A DNA stretch of 41,813 nucleotides from IMG/VR virus record IMGVR_UViG_3300040806_000308, positions 1 to 41,813 of that record, one strand, 5' to 3'. The notes beneath the pieces were generated by a model. The model saw only the letters and a list, made by a program, of their open reading frames with translations. It made no database searches and was not told where the DNA came from. The translations under genes were made by a program, and so were the position numbers. Positions 28,975-36,858 of the stretch are shown one piece after another. Source of the stretch: a virus. Numbering within the stretch: the first letter of the stretch is position 1; each line of letters opens with the position of its first letter.

Positions 28975-30152
28975 TAAGCCACCCCAATCGCAGCGAACAT
29001 TTTCTTATAGTTGCTATAAGCAGCGCCCGCTCCATAAGCATAAGTTTGGGCTAGCGTAGGATCGGCTTCAAACTGCTGATAATAAAGAGGCATAGCTTCA
29101 CGGCTCATTACAGGCGTTCCATACACACCTACAATACCTTGGCCCAAGTAACCTTCTGATTCTTCTACAACCGGGGCTTCTTGAGGACTTAAAGCACTTA
29201 TAATATCTTTACCGGCGGAAAGAAGACTTTGCTGCTTACGGACGCCTCGTCCTTTAATACTAGTAGGCGTTAAAGCAGGATCGGTTTCAAAAGCGTTTTG
29301 ATAAAAAGTAGCTTCACTCATACCAAGATTTTCGGGAGGTGTTGCAGTTGCCGCAGCTTCAGCACCTTGTTGCGCGATTGCGGCTCCTCGCTGCTTAACA
29401 ACCTCCTGCGTCGAAACAGCCGGATCAGGCTGCAATACAGCATCAGGCATAAAAGAAGGCTGAGCAGTAGAAACACCCGTAACTTTTCCAACGCTAGGTC
29501 CAGTATAGTCGAGACCAGCATCAATAATATCATCTTGAGAAAGTGCAGGTGGTTTTTCTAAAAAGCTTAATTTAGAATCGTCCCAGGTGCTGGGGCCTTC
29601 AGTACCTGCAAGGGCTGCTTCGCCTGCACTAGCTGCTGCTTGAGTAATATACTTGTTAGGGTCGGTCAACGTTCCCATGCTGAACAGATCGCCGCCCTTA
29701 GTAGCAACGTCAGTAATAGCTGACTGAGCAGTCTTCCAAGCATCGGCAAAAGTTTTAGAAGTAATGTCAATGCGACCGCTGGTTACACCTTTAAGAAGAT
29801 TTCCAGCACCTGGAATTTTATTAAGGGTTGCTCCTACAATATCGCCCAAAACTTTACCTACACCTTCCGTAACACTTTTAAACATGCTGGTGGCTTTGGT
29901 TCCTACATTAACCGCAGCATTAAGAATTTGACCGGCGCCCCTAAAGACAGCACTTGAACTTCCCATCAATGTTCCTGCAAAGCCTCCTAGCATGCTTCCA
30001 ATCCCAGGCAATACAAGAGCAAGACCAATCTGACCTACAATTCCTACTTTCCCCATAAACTTGCCAACTTTTCTGGTAACCTTACGAATACCTTTACCAA
30101 TCTTGCTGACAACTTTTTTAAAACCTTTTTTAATCTTTGAGAAAAATCCCAT
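28974..30152 (-). CDS. Virion protein with cationic amphipathic N-terminus, 392 aa
   Basis: The first 35 residues form a Lys-rich amphipathic helix (GFFSKIKKGFKKVVSKIGKG), resembling membrane-active peptides, followed by a hydrophobic Gly-rich segment (GLALVLPGIGSMLGGFAGTL). The remainder is Ala/Thr/Pro rich. This layout suggests a protein that disturbs or crosses the host membrane during DNA ejection (inference). Proteins starting this way occur in other marine phage structural blocks to my recollection. Located 3 bases after the giant coiled-coil gene. Confidence 0.65.
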   Translation of the reverse strand: MGFFSKIKKGFKKVVSKIGKGIRKVTRKVGKFMGKVGIVGQIGLALVLPGIGSMLGGFAGTLMGSSSAVFRGAGQILNAAVNVGTKATSMFKSVTEGVGKVLGDIVGATLNKIPGAGNLLKGVTSGRIDITSKTFADAWKTAQSAITDVATKGGDLFSMGTLTDPNKYITQAAASAGEAALAGTEGPSTWDDSKLSFLEKPPALSQDDIIDAGLDYTGPSVGKVTGVSTAQPSFMPDAVLQPDPAVSTQEVVKQRGAAIAQQGAEAAATATPPENLGMSEATFYQNAFETDPALTPTSIKGRGVRKQQSLLSAGKDIISALSPQEAPVVEESEGYLGQGIVGVYGTPVMSREAMPLYYQQFEADPTLAQTYAYGAGAAYSNYKKMFAAIGVA

Positions 30153-30154
30153 TG

Positions 30155-33100
30155 TTATTCTCCAAGAATAATTTTAGTAATAGCATTAAGTAAACTAGCA
30201 GTAGTGCTAGAGCTTTGGTTGGCTGCGCTAGATTCATTACCAATAGCCGTAGCATAAAGAGTTGTTTTTCGATCTTCTTCACGCTCATAAGACTGTCTAA
30301 CATAATCAGCCTCATCACGCAGTTGCTGCCAAAGCTGTTGCTGTTCCATCATGTTCATGTTAAACAAATTCATAACGTTCTGTTGGTTGGCAGCATTAAT
30401 GGCTGCAGTATTAAAAGTGTTAGCCTGTCGGCGCCATGCAACGTCTGCCTGCTCAATAGCTTGGCGGTTAGAAACGTTGAATTGTTCACGCTGTTGTTCA
30501 AGCTGAGTGTTGAACTGATTAACAGAGTTAAGCATTTCAGCATTGGCCAGCGAAACCTGCGTAGCATTCTGAGCATTCTGCGCTGCAATGCGATTTTGTT
30601 CAGAAGCATTGAACTGGCCCATAGCGTTCACTTGAGATGCGTTAAACTGCTGAGTCTGAGAAGCTAGGCTAGCCATAAACTGATCAGCTTGTTGCTGGTT
30701 TGCAGCATTGAACTGACGAGCAGCATTCTCTGCAGCCTGATTAGACAACAAGGTCTGTTGCTGTTGTTGTTGATTCAACACTCGGGACTGCTGTTCGTTT
30801 TGCAGGTTTGCCATGTCCATCTGCAAAAAAGCTTGAGCGTTCTGAGCCGCAAGGCGCGTATTGGCATCAAGGTTTGCAAGGTCCATAGAGGCCATAGCCG
30901 TTGCATTCTGCATGATGGCCTGTTGATCGGCATCAAAGCTCTTAACCGTCATGGTCTGCATAAACTGACTGTTAGCCAACGCTGCCTGTTGATTGGCGTC
31001 GAATTGTTTCATGTCCAGATTAGCATCAATCTGTGCATTAAACATTGCAGCCTCTTGAGCATTCGAAAGGTTTTGGAGGCCCATCTGCTGTGCTAGCTGC
31101 GCGTTAACCTGAGCGGCCTGCATTTTCTTTTCGTAGGTTTGAAGCTCAGCGACGTTTTGGGCGCTCATGCTCTCAGAGTCTGCTTGATTCTTTGAAGTCA
31201 AGTTAGCTAGAGAGATTCGCTCTTCCATGCTTAGACGCGCAAGGTCGGCCTGCTGCTTAAGCTGCTCGTTCTGCGACATCACCTGAACATAGTTGTTTAG
31301 CTCTTGGAGCCGGAACTTGTTCTCTTCGGTGAAGTTTGCTGCATCTGCCGAAGCCCGCTCTTGAAGGTTTACAAGCTCCATTTGCTGTTCGTTAGCAAGG
31401 TTTGCAAGGTCCATCTGTTGAGCAAGCTGCGCATTAGTCTTGCGGAAATCAACAAGAGTATTGAGGTTTGCAAGGCGCGTCTGCTGCTCTGCGGTCATAT
31501 TGGCACGAGCAGTAGTATTCTTTTCGCTAAGCTCCGTCAATTCAACACGAAGAGCCGCATCAAGGTTAGCGGCATCAGCCTGTTGATTCAGTTCGGCCTG
31601 TCGAATCTTTCGATTGATCTGGGCGTTATAGGAGGTTAGGCGGGCCTGTTGATCGGCATTAAGGTTTTCGGAGCCTGCGCGATTCAGGGCCTCAAGGTTT
31701 GCAAGATCAGTCTGTTGTTGTTGAGAGAACGACTGAGTAATAATTTGCTGCTTGAGTTGTGCGTTCTGCGAAGCCTCTTGGAGCCGTGCATTAAGGTTTG
31801 CAAGTTCAGCCTGCTGCTGAGTATTTAAGTTATCAGCAGAGGCTTGGTTCAATGCAGTGAGGTTTGCAAGAGTAATCTTTTCACGAGAACTAAGGTTAGC
31901 CAACTCAGCCTGTTGGCGCAACTGGGTATTTTCGGACATAACCTGCGCATAGGTCTGAAGGCGCGTAAGCTCCATCCGGTTAGCTTCAGTGAAGTTTGCA
32001 GAATCTGCAGCAGCTTTTTCAGACAGATTAGCCAATCGAATCTGTTGATCATTAGACAGGTTGGCCATATCCATCTGCTGAGCCAACTGAGCATTAGTCT
32101 TCTTAAAATCAACAAGAGTCTGAAGGTTAGTCAGCCGCTCTTGGTTTTGAGCCGTCATAGTATCACGGGCTGCGGCATTCTGTTCAGACAGATTAGCCAA
32201 CTCAACCTGAAGACCCGTACTAAGATTAGCCTTCTCCATGTCCTGTTTTAGTTCAGCTTGGCGCATGGTGCGGTTGATTTGAGCCTGATAGGTAGCTAGG
32301 CGCAATTGTTGTTCGGCACTTAGGTTCTGGCCCGCAGCAGCATTGATGGCCTGAAGATTTGCAAGGTCCATCTGCTGAGCAGCACTAAGGTTCTGAACAG
32401 CCGCTTGCTGGCGCTGAGCAGATTCTTGTTGTGCTTGTTGTTGTTCGAACTGGGCTTGAGTAATTCGGGTTTGTTGTTCTTGTTGAGCAGTCAACATCCC
32501 GGCCTGCTGGCGGAACTCACCGGCCTGAACCTTAATCTGTTGAGCCATCTGAGCGGTCTGAGAAGCAGCCGTCTGGCGGTTAGAAAGGTTTTGAAGGCGC
32601 AGGTTAGCAATCTGTTGTGATTGAGCCAAATTAGCCTGTTGTTCGTTAGATAGGTTTTGAGAGGCACGTTGTTGAAGAGCCTGTGCGTTGCTTTGAGCAA
32701 TAGGCAAAGCACTCTGAATGATTGCATTAAACAATGCATCACGACCAACAGTAGAGGCGCTGAGACCCCTTTGAGCCATTTGTTGTTCGATAGCTGCAAC
32801 AGCCGGTCGGGCCCAAGCGGGCGTCTGGCCGTCTTCAAGACCCGCCAACAATCCTTCCATCTGAGTAGAAACAAGAGCCTCTTCAGGAAGAGCCGCAATG
32901 GCTGCAGGGACTTCGGGGTCAGCCCCGGTATCCAACTGAGCTTCGACAACTGCGGGGTCTTCGGTAAGAGCTGCCGTAACTTCCGGGGGCATTTCAACCA
33001 CTACGGTTGCCATATCGGCTGCGGCCATCTTGCGGGACTGGCCCGTTACGGCTTGCATCGAAGCGGCCTGGGCCGTAGGAATACCGCCGATCTGGGCTGC

Positions 33101-35218
33101 ATCACCCCTCGGAGCCTCTCCAAGAATTGCTTGGCGCCCTTCAAGATCAACAGCCGGTTGGCCACCTAGTTGTTGAGCAATGCCCTGAGCGGCTTCTGCA
33201 ACCTGTGCAGTCCGCTGAGAAACAAGACCAAAGGTCGGAAGCTTATCAAGATCAGTTTGTTCTGCAATGGCCTGAGGGGAACTAGAGGCCGTAATGGCTT
33301 GGCGACTAGCGGCCTGAGCCTGTCGAACAGATTCCATCTGAGCGGCTTCGGGGGCCGAAACACCCAAAGTCGTATAGGCTTCGCGGCGAGCAGGTGCCAA
33401 ATCTTCAAAGGTGCCGATTTGGGTTGCGGCCATTTCGGGCGTAGGACCAGCTTCAATGAATTGTGCTTGAGCCGCTTGAGCCTCAGGAGCTTGTCCAAGC
33501 ATGTCGCGGTATTGAGCCGTGGCGGCCTCACCTTGTTGAGCAACACGCTTTTGAATAACGTCCTTATATTCAGGAAGGTCTTGGAGGTTAATACCTCGTC
33601 CCTGAGCAATTTGACCTAGGCGCCCTACTTCGGCTTTAGAGATCGTAGCGCCTTCTCGCGTAATAACTGCGGGGCCTTCGATGTCTGCAACTTGAGCAGC
33701 AACGCCGCCCGTTACAGCTTCAGCATAGTCACGGGCTTCGGGACGCTGAGCGGCTTGAGCCATGGCAGCTTGTTCTGCGGCAGCATCGCGCTTAGCAGCA
33801 ACAGCAGGCTGAGTAATGGTGCCAGCATCAACAGAAGCCAAGGCTTGTTCACTTACTTGGCCCGTGGCGGCTTCCATGGCCGGAGCGGCTTCAGTGGCAG
33901 CAGCTTCCATGGTGGCTGCATTTACTTCTGCCGGAGCCTTTGCTTGAGCTACTTTACTCATACCTGCTTTAGCAAGGCCTACTTTGGCTTGGGAGGCTTC
34001 TACGGGCGCCTGAGCTTCCATCTGATATGCCGTAGAAGCGGGGCCTGCCTCAACCTGTGCAAGGTTAGCCGTATCAATTTGAGGGGTCTCTACAGCCGCT
34101 GGACGCCCCATGTAAGCCTGAGAAGCAGGATCACCCAAACCAGTAGGTGCGGGTTTTTTATCAGGAGTTTCTACCATAGTCGTCGTTCCAGGTTGTGTAG
34201 TTAAATCCTCTTGTACGGGTTCTTCTTCAAGAAGGGCATCAGCAGCTAGACCGGCGGCTCCAAGGCCTACAGCGCCCTTTGCAAGCGTTCCTAGAAGGCT
34301 TCCAGAGGCTGCCGTACCTGCAACACCTGCGAGGCCCGCAGTAGCAGCACCGCCGCTTAATGCCGCAGGAGTAGCAGCCGCAGCAGCCCCAGGAATACCA
34401 GAAGCACCCACACCGGCCAACGTAGCCGCAATAGGCTGAGTAGCTATTGGAGACATAGCAGCCCCTGCAGGAGCAACAACACCACCAGCAACTGCGGGGA
34501 TTGCCGTAGACACAGGAGCCAACCCAGCCGTTGAGGTTGCAGGAGCCATAAGAGAACTAGCTACAGGGGCTTTAATGCCTGCTAAGGTTCCGCCCGTCGT
34601 TGCAGCCGTCCCGCCCGTAGTGCCTCCAGCCGTTGCAGTACCAGCGCCCCCAAGGGCACCGCCCGCCAACAGAATCCCGCCAGCCGTCAAGGCAAAGAGG
34701 CCCGCAGGCCCACCAAGCTTATCTACAACTTTACCAACTGCCGTACTAGTATCACGGTATGCGCGGTTTTCAGGAAGATTCAACCACGCACCAAGGTTTT
34801 CTTTTAGGGTGTTGTATTCTTCGGGCGAAAGGCCTTGAGCAGCAACACCAGATTCTTTTAGAATTTGTTGTGAGCGCTTATCAATTAATGCTTGTTCTTG
34901 GCGAACCTCATCAGTAATAGGGCCCGTTTGAACCGGCTTAGGGTTTTCTTTGGTAGGAGGAACGTACTGGGTACCAGCCCCTTCAACAACTGGAGCAAAG
35001 TCACGAGCGCTTTGGGCACCGCCCGTCAAGTTATCAGCAATTGTTTTCTTGGCGGCTTGATCGGCACTGGAGGTAGTAGAGCCGGTGCTTGTTTTCTTAG
35101 AAGCTGCAATAACCTTTTGAATATTTGCAATCTGCTCAGGACTAAAAGTAGGCAAATTAATATTACCTATACCCCCAGTAAAATACCTTGCCCTCTTTGA
35201 GCCTTTCTTACGAGCCAT
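30155..35218 (-). CDS. Giant hendecad coiled-coil virion protein, 1687 aa
   Basis: Three parts are visible. Residues 1-165: soluble, basic start. Residues 166-330: Gly/Ala/Thr-rich hydrophobic region (LFALTAGGILLAGGALGGAG). Residues 335-830: Ala/Gln/Pro-rich. From about 835 to 1640 the sequence falls into an unbroken 11-residue (hendecad) pattern rich in Gln, Asn and Ala with recurring ANLS/ANLT motifs. Landmarks recur every 55 residues, and a 220-residue block (near 948-1167) is repeated in tandem (1168-1387). Hendecads form straight or right-handed helical bundles. Probably a long rod or channel in the virion or ejection apparatus, the membrane part entering the inner membrane (inference). 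It has its own promoter candidate; ATG with GGAG upstream. Confidence 0.78.
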   Translation of the reverse strand: MARKKGSKRARYFTGGIGNINLPTFSPEQIANIQKVIAASKKTSTGSTTSSADQAAKKTIADNLTGGAQSARDFAPVVEGAGTQYVPPTKENPKPVQTGPITDEVRQEQALIDKRSQQILKESGVAAQGLSPEEYNTLKENLGAWLNLPENRAYRDTSTAVGKVVDKLGGPAGLFALTAGGILLAGGALGGAGTATAGGTTGGTAATTGGTLAGIKAPVASSLMAPATSTAGLAPVSTAIPAVAGGVVAPAGAAMSPIATQPIAATLAGVGASGIPGAAAAATPAALSGGAATAGLAGVAGTAASGSLLGTLAKGAVGLGAAGLAADALLEEEPVQEDLTTQPGTTTMVETPDKKPAPTGLGDPASQAYMGRPAAVETPQIDTANLAQVEAGPASTAYQMEAQAPVEASQAKVGLAKAGMSKVAQAKAPAEVNAATMEAAATEAAPAMEAATGQVSEQALASVDAGTITQPAVAAKRDAAAEQAAMAQAAQRPEARDYAEAVTGGVAAQVADIEGPAVITREGATISKAEVGRLGQIAQGRGINLQDLPEYKDVIQKRVAQQGEAATAQYRDMLGQAPEAQAAQAQFIEAGPTPEMAATQIGTFEDLAPARREAYTTLGVSAPEAAQMESVRQAQAASRQAITASSSPQAIAEQTDLDKLPTFGLVSQRTAQVAEAAQGIAQQLGGQPAVDLEGRQAILGEAPRGDAAQIGGIPTAQAASMQAVTGQSRKMAAADMATVVVEMPPEVTAALTEDPAVVEAQLDTGADPEVPAAIAALPEEALVSTQMEGLLAGLEDGQTPAWARPAVAAIEQQMAQRGLSASTVGRDALFNAIIQSALPIAQSNAQALQQRASQNLSNEQQANLAQSQQIANLRLQNLSNRQTAASQTAQMAQQIKVQAGEFRQQAGMLTAQQEQQTRITQAQFEQQQAQQESAQRQQAAVQNLSAAQQMDLANLQAINAAAGQNLSAEQQLRLATYQAQINRTMRQAELKQDMEKANLSTGLQVELANLSEQNAAARDTMTAQNQERLTNLQTLVDFKKTNAQLAQQMDMANLSNDQQIRLANLSEKAAADSANFTEANRMELTRLQTYAQVMSENTQLRQQAELANLSSREKITLANLTALNQASADNLNTQQQAELANLNARLQEASQNAQLKQQIITQSFSQQQQTDLANLEALNRAGSENLNADQQARLTSYNAQINRKIRQAELNQQADAANLDAALRVELTELSEKNTTARANMTAEQQTRLANLNTLVDFRKTNAQLAQQMDLANLANEQQMELVNLQERASADAANFTEENKFRLQELNNYVQVMSQNEQLKQQADLARLSMEERISLANLTSKNQADSESMSAQNVAELQTYEKKMQAAQVNAQLAQQMGLQNLSNAQEAAMFNAQIDANLDMKQFDANQQAALANSQFMQTMTVKSFDADQQAIMQNATAMASMDLANLDANTRLAAQNAQAFLQMDMANLQNEQQSRVLNQQQQQQTLLSNQAAENAARQFNAANQQQADQFMASLASQTQQFNASQVNAMGQFNASEQNRIAAQNAQNATQVSLANAEMLNSVNQFNTQLEQQREQFNVSNRQAIEQADVAWRRQANTFNTAAINAANQQNVMNLFNMNMMEQQQLWQQLRDEADYVRQSYEREEDRKTTLYATAIGNESSAANQSSSTTASLLNAITKIILGE
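30300..32716 (-). repeat. Hendecad-encoding repeats with 660-bp tandem duplication
   Basis: 33-bp (11-codon) periodicity throughout; 165-bp (55-codon) super-repeats marked by QLAQQMDMANL, QLRQQAELANL, QLKQQADLARL and relatives; and a 660-bp tandem duplication, copy 1 about 32374-31715 and copy 2 about 31714-31055. The spacing between matching codons of the two copies is exactly 660 bases. Confidence 0.85.
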
Positions 35219-35247
35219 AGACGCTCTCCAAAATAATACTGTTATAT

Positions 35248-35276
35248 ATTATAACACAATTACTGTAAAAAGTAAA
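35248..35276 (-). promoter_or_regulatory. Promoter with extended -10 before the giant coiled-coil gene
   Basis: Minus strand: TTTACT (35276-35271), 17-base spacer, TGT-TATAAT (-10 at 35253-35248, TG at 35256-35255). Perfect extended -10, weak -35. It overlaps the palindrome GTTATATATTATAAC (35241-35255), which could be an operator or an RNA hairpin at the transcript start. Drives the gene starting at 35218. Confidence 0.6.
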
Positions 35277-35532
35277 CCCCTAAAGAAACAAATGCTGAAA
35301 AAATAATCCAGAAAATTCTTTCAGAGGCCTTGACAGTTACAGTGTTTAGGCTTACAATACCTTTTAAGTTGTCTAGCTCGCCTTCATTTACATCTAGTCT
35401 GTATTCAAGTCGATCTATTTTTTGACTTGATGCATGTATTTTTTCTTCAACACGAGCAATAGCAGTTACTGCTTCAGTTAATTTATCTAGTTTAATTTCA
35501 ATGCGGTCTAGGCGTTGATCTTCCATGGTCAT
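35260..35532 (-). CDS. XhlA-like coiled-coil membrane protein
   Basis: 90 residues: charged coiled coil (RLDRIEIKLDKLTEAVTA, then RLEYRLDVNEGELDNLKG) followed by one C-terminal membrane span (FWIIFSAFVSLGVYF). This is the layout of hemolysin XhlA-type accessory lysis proteins. Its ATG overlaps the stop of the holin gene (ATGA). Probably works with the neighbouring holins in lysis. Confidence 0.72.
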   Translation of the reverse strand: MTMEDQRLDRIEIKLDKLTEAVTAIARVEEKIHASSQKIDRLEYRLDVNEGELDNLKGIVSLNTVTVKASERIFWIIFSAFVSLGVYFLQ

Positions 35533-35924
35533 CGTGCAAGTCCTTTTGATTTTTCAAAGGTTCTAAGGCCGCCTAAACCCAACATACCTAGAAGAACAGT
35601 CATAAGACTATCCATATCAAATGCGGGTAATTCAGGAACTTCAAAACCTGCAAAGCTTGTAATAAACAGTGTAACTGGAAGCAAAATAAAATGCCAAGCC
35701 ATGGCAGCCCCACAGGACCAACCAACAAAGGGGCGCCAACCCGCTACCCACATGCTACGATGGGCGGCTTCGGCTTTGTTGACTTCAAGCTGAGCAAGGA
35801 CTTGTTCTTGAGCATGGCGTTCGGCCATGGTAGCAATCTCATGAGCAAGAGCGGCCTTTTTATCTTTATCCTCAATGAATTTATCAAGGATGTTTGACAC
35901 TGGCCCAACAAGAAGTTCTAGCAT
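35529..35924 (-). CDS. Holin, GTA-type 3TM family
   Basis: 131 residues. N-terminal amphipathic region, charged middle with Q/E-rich helix ending EVNKAEAAHRS, then MWVAGWRPFVGWSCG and hydrophobic segments at about 63-95 and 103-122. The EVNKAEAAH plus GWRPFVGW pair is the signature of the 3TM holin family first named from gene transfer agents. Would permeabilise the inner membrane to release lysozyme. Overlaps both neighbouring small membrane-protein genes. Confidence 0.85.
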   Translation of the reverse strand: MLELLVGPVSNILDKFIEDKDKKAALAHEIATMAERHAQEQVLAQLEVNKAEAAHRSMWVAGWRPFVGWSCGAAMAWHFILLPVTLFITSFAGFEVPELPAFDMDSLMTVLLGMLGLGGLRTFEKSKGLAR

Positions 35925-36085
35925 TATTTGTCTCGACTGTTCCAGAGATCAAATAAGACCCTTACTTTTTCTTTAAGGGTTTCTTGATCTGAGTGCATTT
36001 TGGCTAAAACGATAACAAGGCTGATGAAGCCTGCAAAGATTGGCCACAAAGAAACAAGAATTTCTAGTTGGTCTGGGCCGTCCAT
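35924..36085 (-). CDS. 53-aa single-span membrane protein
   Basis: One membrane segment (ILVSLWPIFAGFISLVIVLA) followed by a charged cytoplasmic-type tail (KMHSDQETLKEKVRVLFD). The start is 5 bases after the previous stop and its own stop overlaps the holin ATG (TAATG). Position between two holin candidates suggests a lysis regulator or antiholin-like role. Weak ribosome site; coupled translation likely. Confidence 0.68.
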   Translation of the reverse strand: MDGPDQLEILVSLWPIFAGFISLVIVLAKMHSDQETLKEKVRVLFDLWNSRDK

Positions 36086-36090
36086 AGTCT

Positions 36091-36291
36091 TTAGGGCTTT
36101 TCGTCATCAGCATTGCGGTTAAAACCGACGTTGCCCGCAACGGTGTTAAGAACCTTCAACACCAAGGCAACGGCTTTGTCGTCAGCCTGGGTAGGCGTTA
36201 GAGCCGTAATAGCCGTAGCAGCCGTTACAAGGGACGTAATAGCCGTCAGCCAAGCAGGAAAGGCTTCAAAGAATGCGAAGAAAGTTTCCAT
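36091..36291 (-). CDS. Putative small holin, 66 aa
   Basis: N-terminal hydrophobic segment ([20 protein letters not shown]), then a second amphipathic helix ([18 protein letters not shown]) and a polar end. Proteins with the ITALTPT-DDK pattern are annotated as holins or membrane proteins in other phages (from memory). Sits in the lysis/membrane gene cluster. Confidence 0.65.
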   Translation of the reverse strand: METFFAFFEAFPAWLTAITSLVTAATAITALTPTQADDKAVALVLKVLNTVAGNVGFNRNADDEKP

Positions 36292-36307
36292 GGTTTTTAG
36301 TCCTTAT

Positions 36308-36634
36308 TTACCAAGGGGTGCCAGCAGCACTGGTGGGATTTTTAGCGGCGTCAAGCTGAGCCGCAAGCGCCTCTTCGGTTGCTTCTTTATCGACAGACTC
36401 CCACACCCACGCCAGTACATCAGTTTCCGTAAGGTCTTCGTAGGCTACAAAGTCTTCGGAGCTTGCGTCGTAGGTAAAGCCCGCCGTGCCGTAAGAAGAT
36501 GCAGAATAATCCACCGCATCATCGCCGGTTCCAACGGTCTCTGAAGCATTGCAGCGCCAGTGCGCCACAATCACTCCGCCGTCAGAAAGCTCGCGCTCAA
36601 GGGTGGAGATGGTCCAGTTCATCGTTGCTGCCAT
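36308..36634 (-). CDS. Fibre-associated conserved protein, 108 aa
   Basis: Pattern WTISTLERELSDGGVIVAHW followed by YGTAGFTYD and EDLTETDVLAWVWESV and ending KNPTSAAGTPW. This short family is common beside tail-fibre genes in marine myo- and podoviruses; the function is unknown, possibly a fibre tip, chaperone or attachment protein. Two nearby ATGs exist (36634 and 36622); the first has AGG 8 bases upstream. Confidence 0.75.
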   Translation of the reverse strand: MAATMNWTISTLERELSDGGVIVAHWRCNASETVGTGDDAVDYSASSYGTAGFTYDASSEDFVAYEDLTETDVLAWVWESVDKEATEEALAAQLDAAKNPTSAAGTPW

Positions 36635-36636
36635 GG

Positions 36637-36858
36637 TTATGCCTCGTTAGCAGCAATCGCTGCGTTCAGCGGCCCGAGGTCTTCGTCGGTCCAGAAGTCC
36701 TTCGCCACCATGATCTTGAGATGTTCGACGTTGCGGGACACGGTATCGGCCCAGTCAGCATCATCCATCCCTTCCGGCTGGCCTGCGCTCAACAGGTCCA
36801 CGCTGTCCATAGCGGCGCTGTAGTGCTGAGCGATTTGCTCGGGGGTTAGGTCGTCCAT
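36637..36858 (-). CDS. Small acidic fibre-neighbour protein, 73 aa
   Basis: Acidic helical protein (DDLTPEQIAQHYSAAMDSV; DDADWADTVSRNVEHLKIMV) immediately after the fibre gene. Similar pairs of short genes follow fibre genes in other phages, suggesting assembly or accessory roles. No domain recognised. Confidence 0.68.
   Translation of the reverse strand: MDDLTPEQIAQHYSAAMDSVDLLSAGQPEGMDDADWADTVSRNVEHLKIMVAKDFWTDEDLGPLNAAIAANEA

Noticed and set aside
32657-34204. Several 130-170-codon plus-strand frames opposite the giant coiled-coil gene
   Set aside because: They mirror the low-complexity Ala/Gln repeats (giving Leu/Cys/Ser-rich nonsense) and lack ribosome sites.
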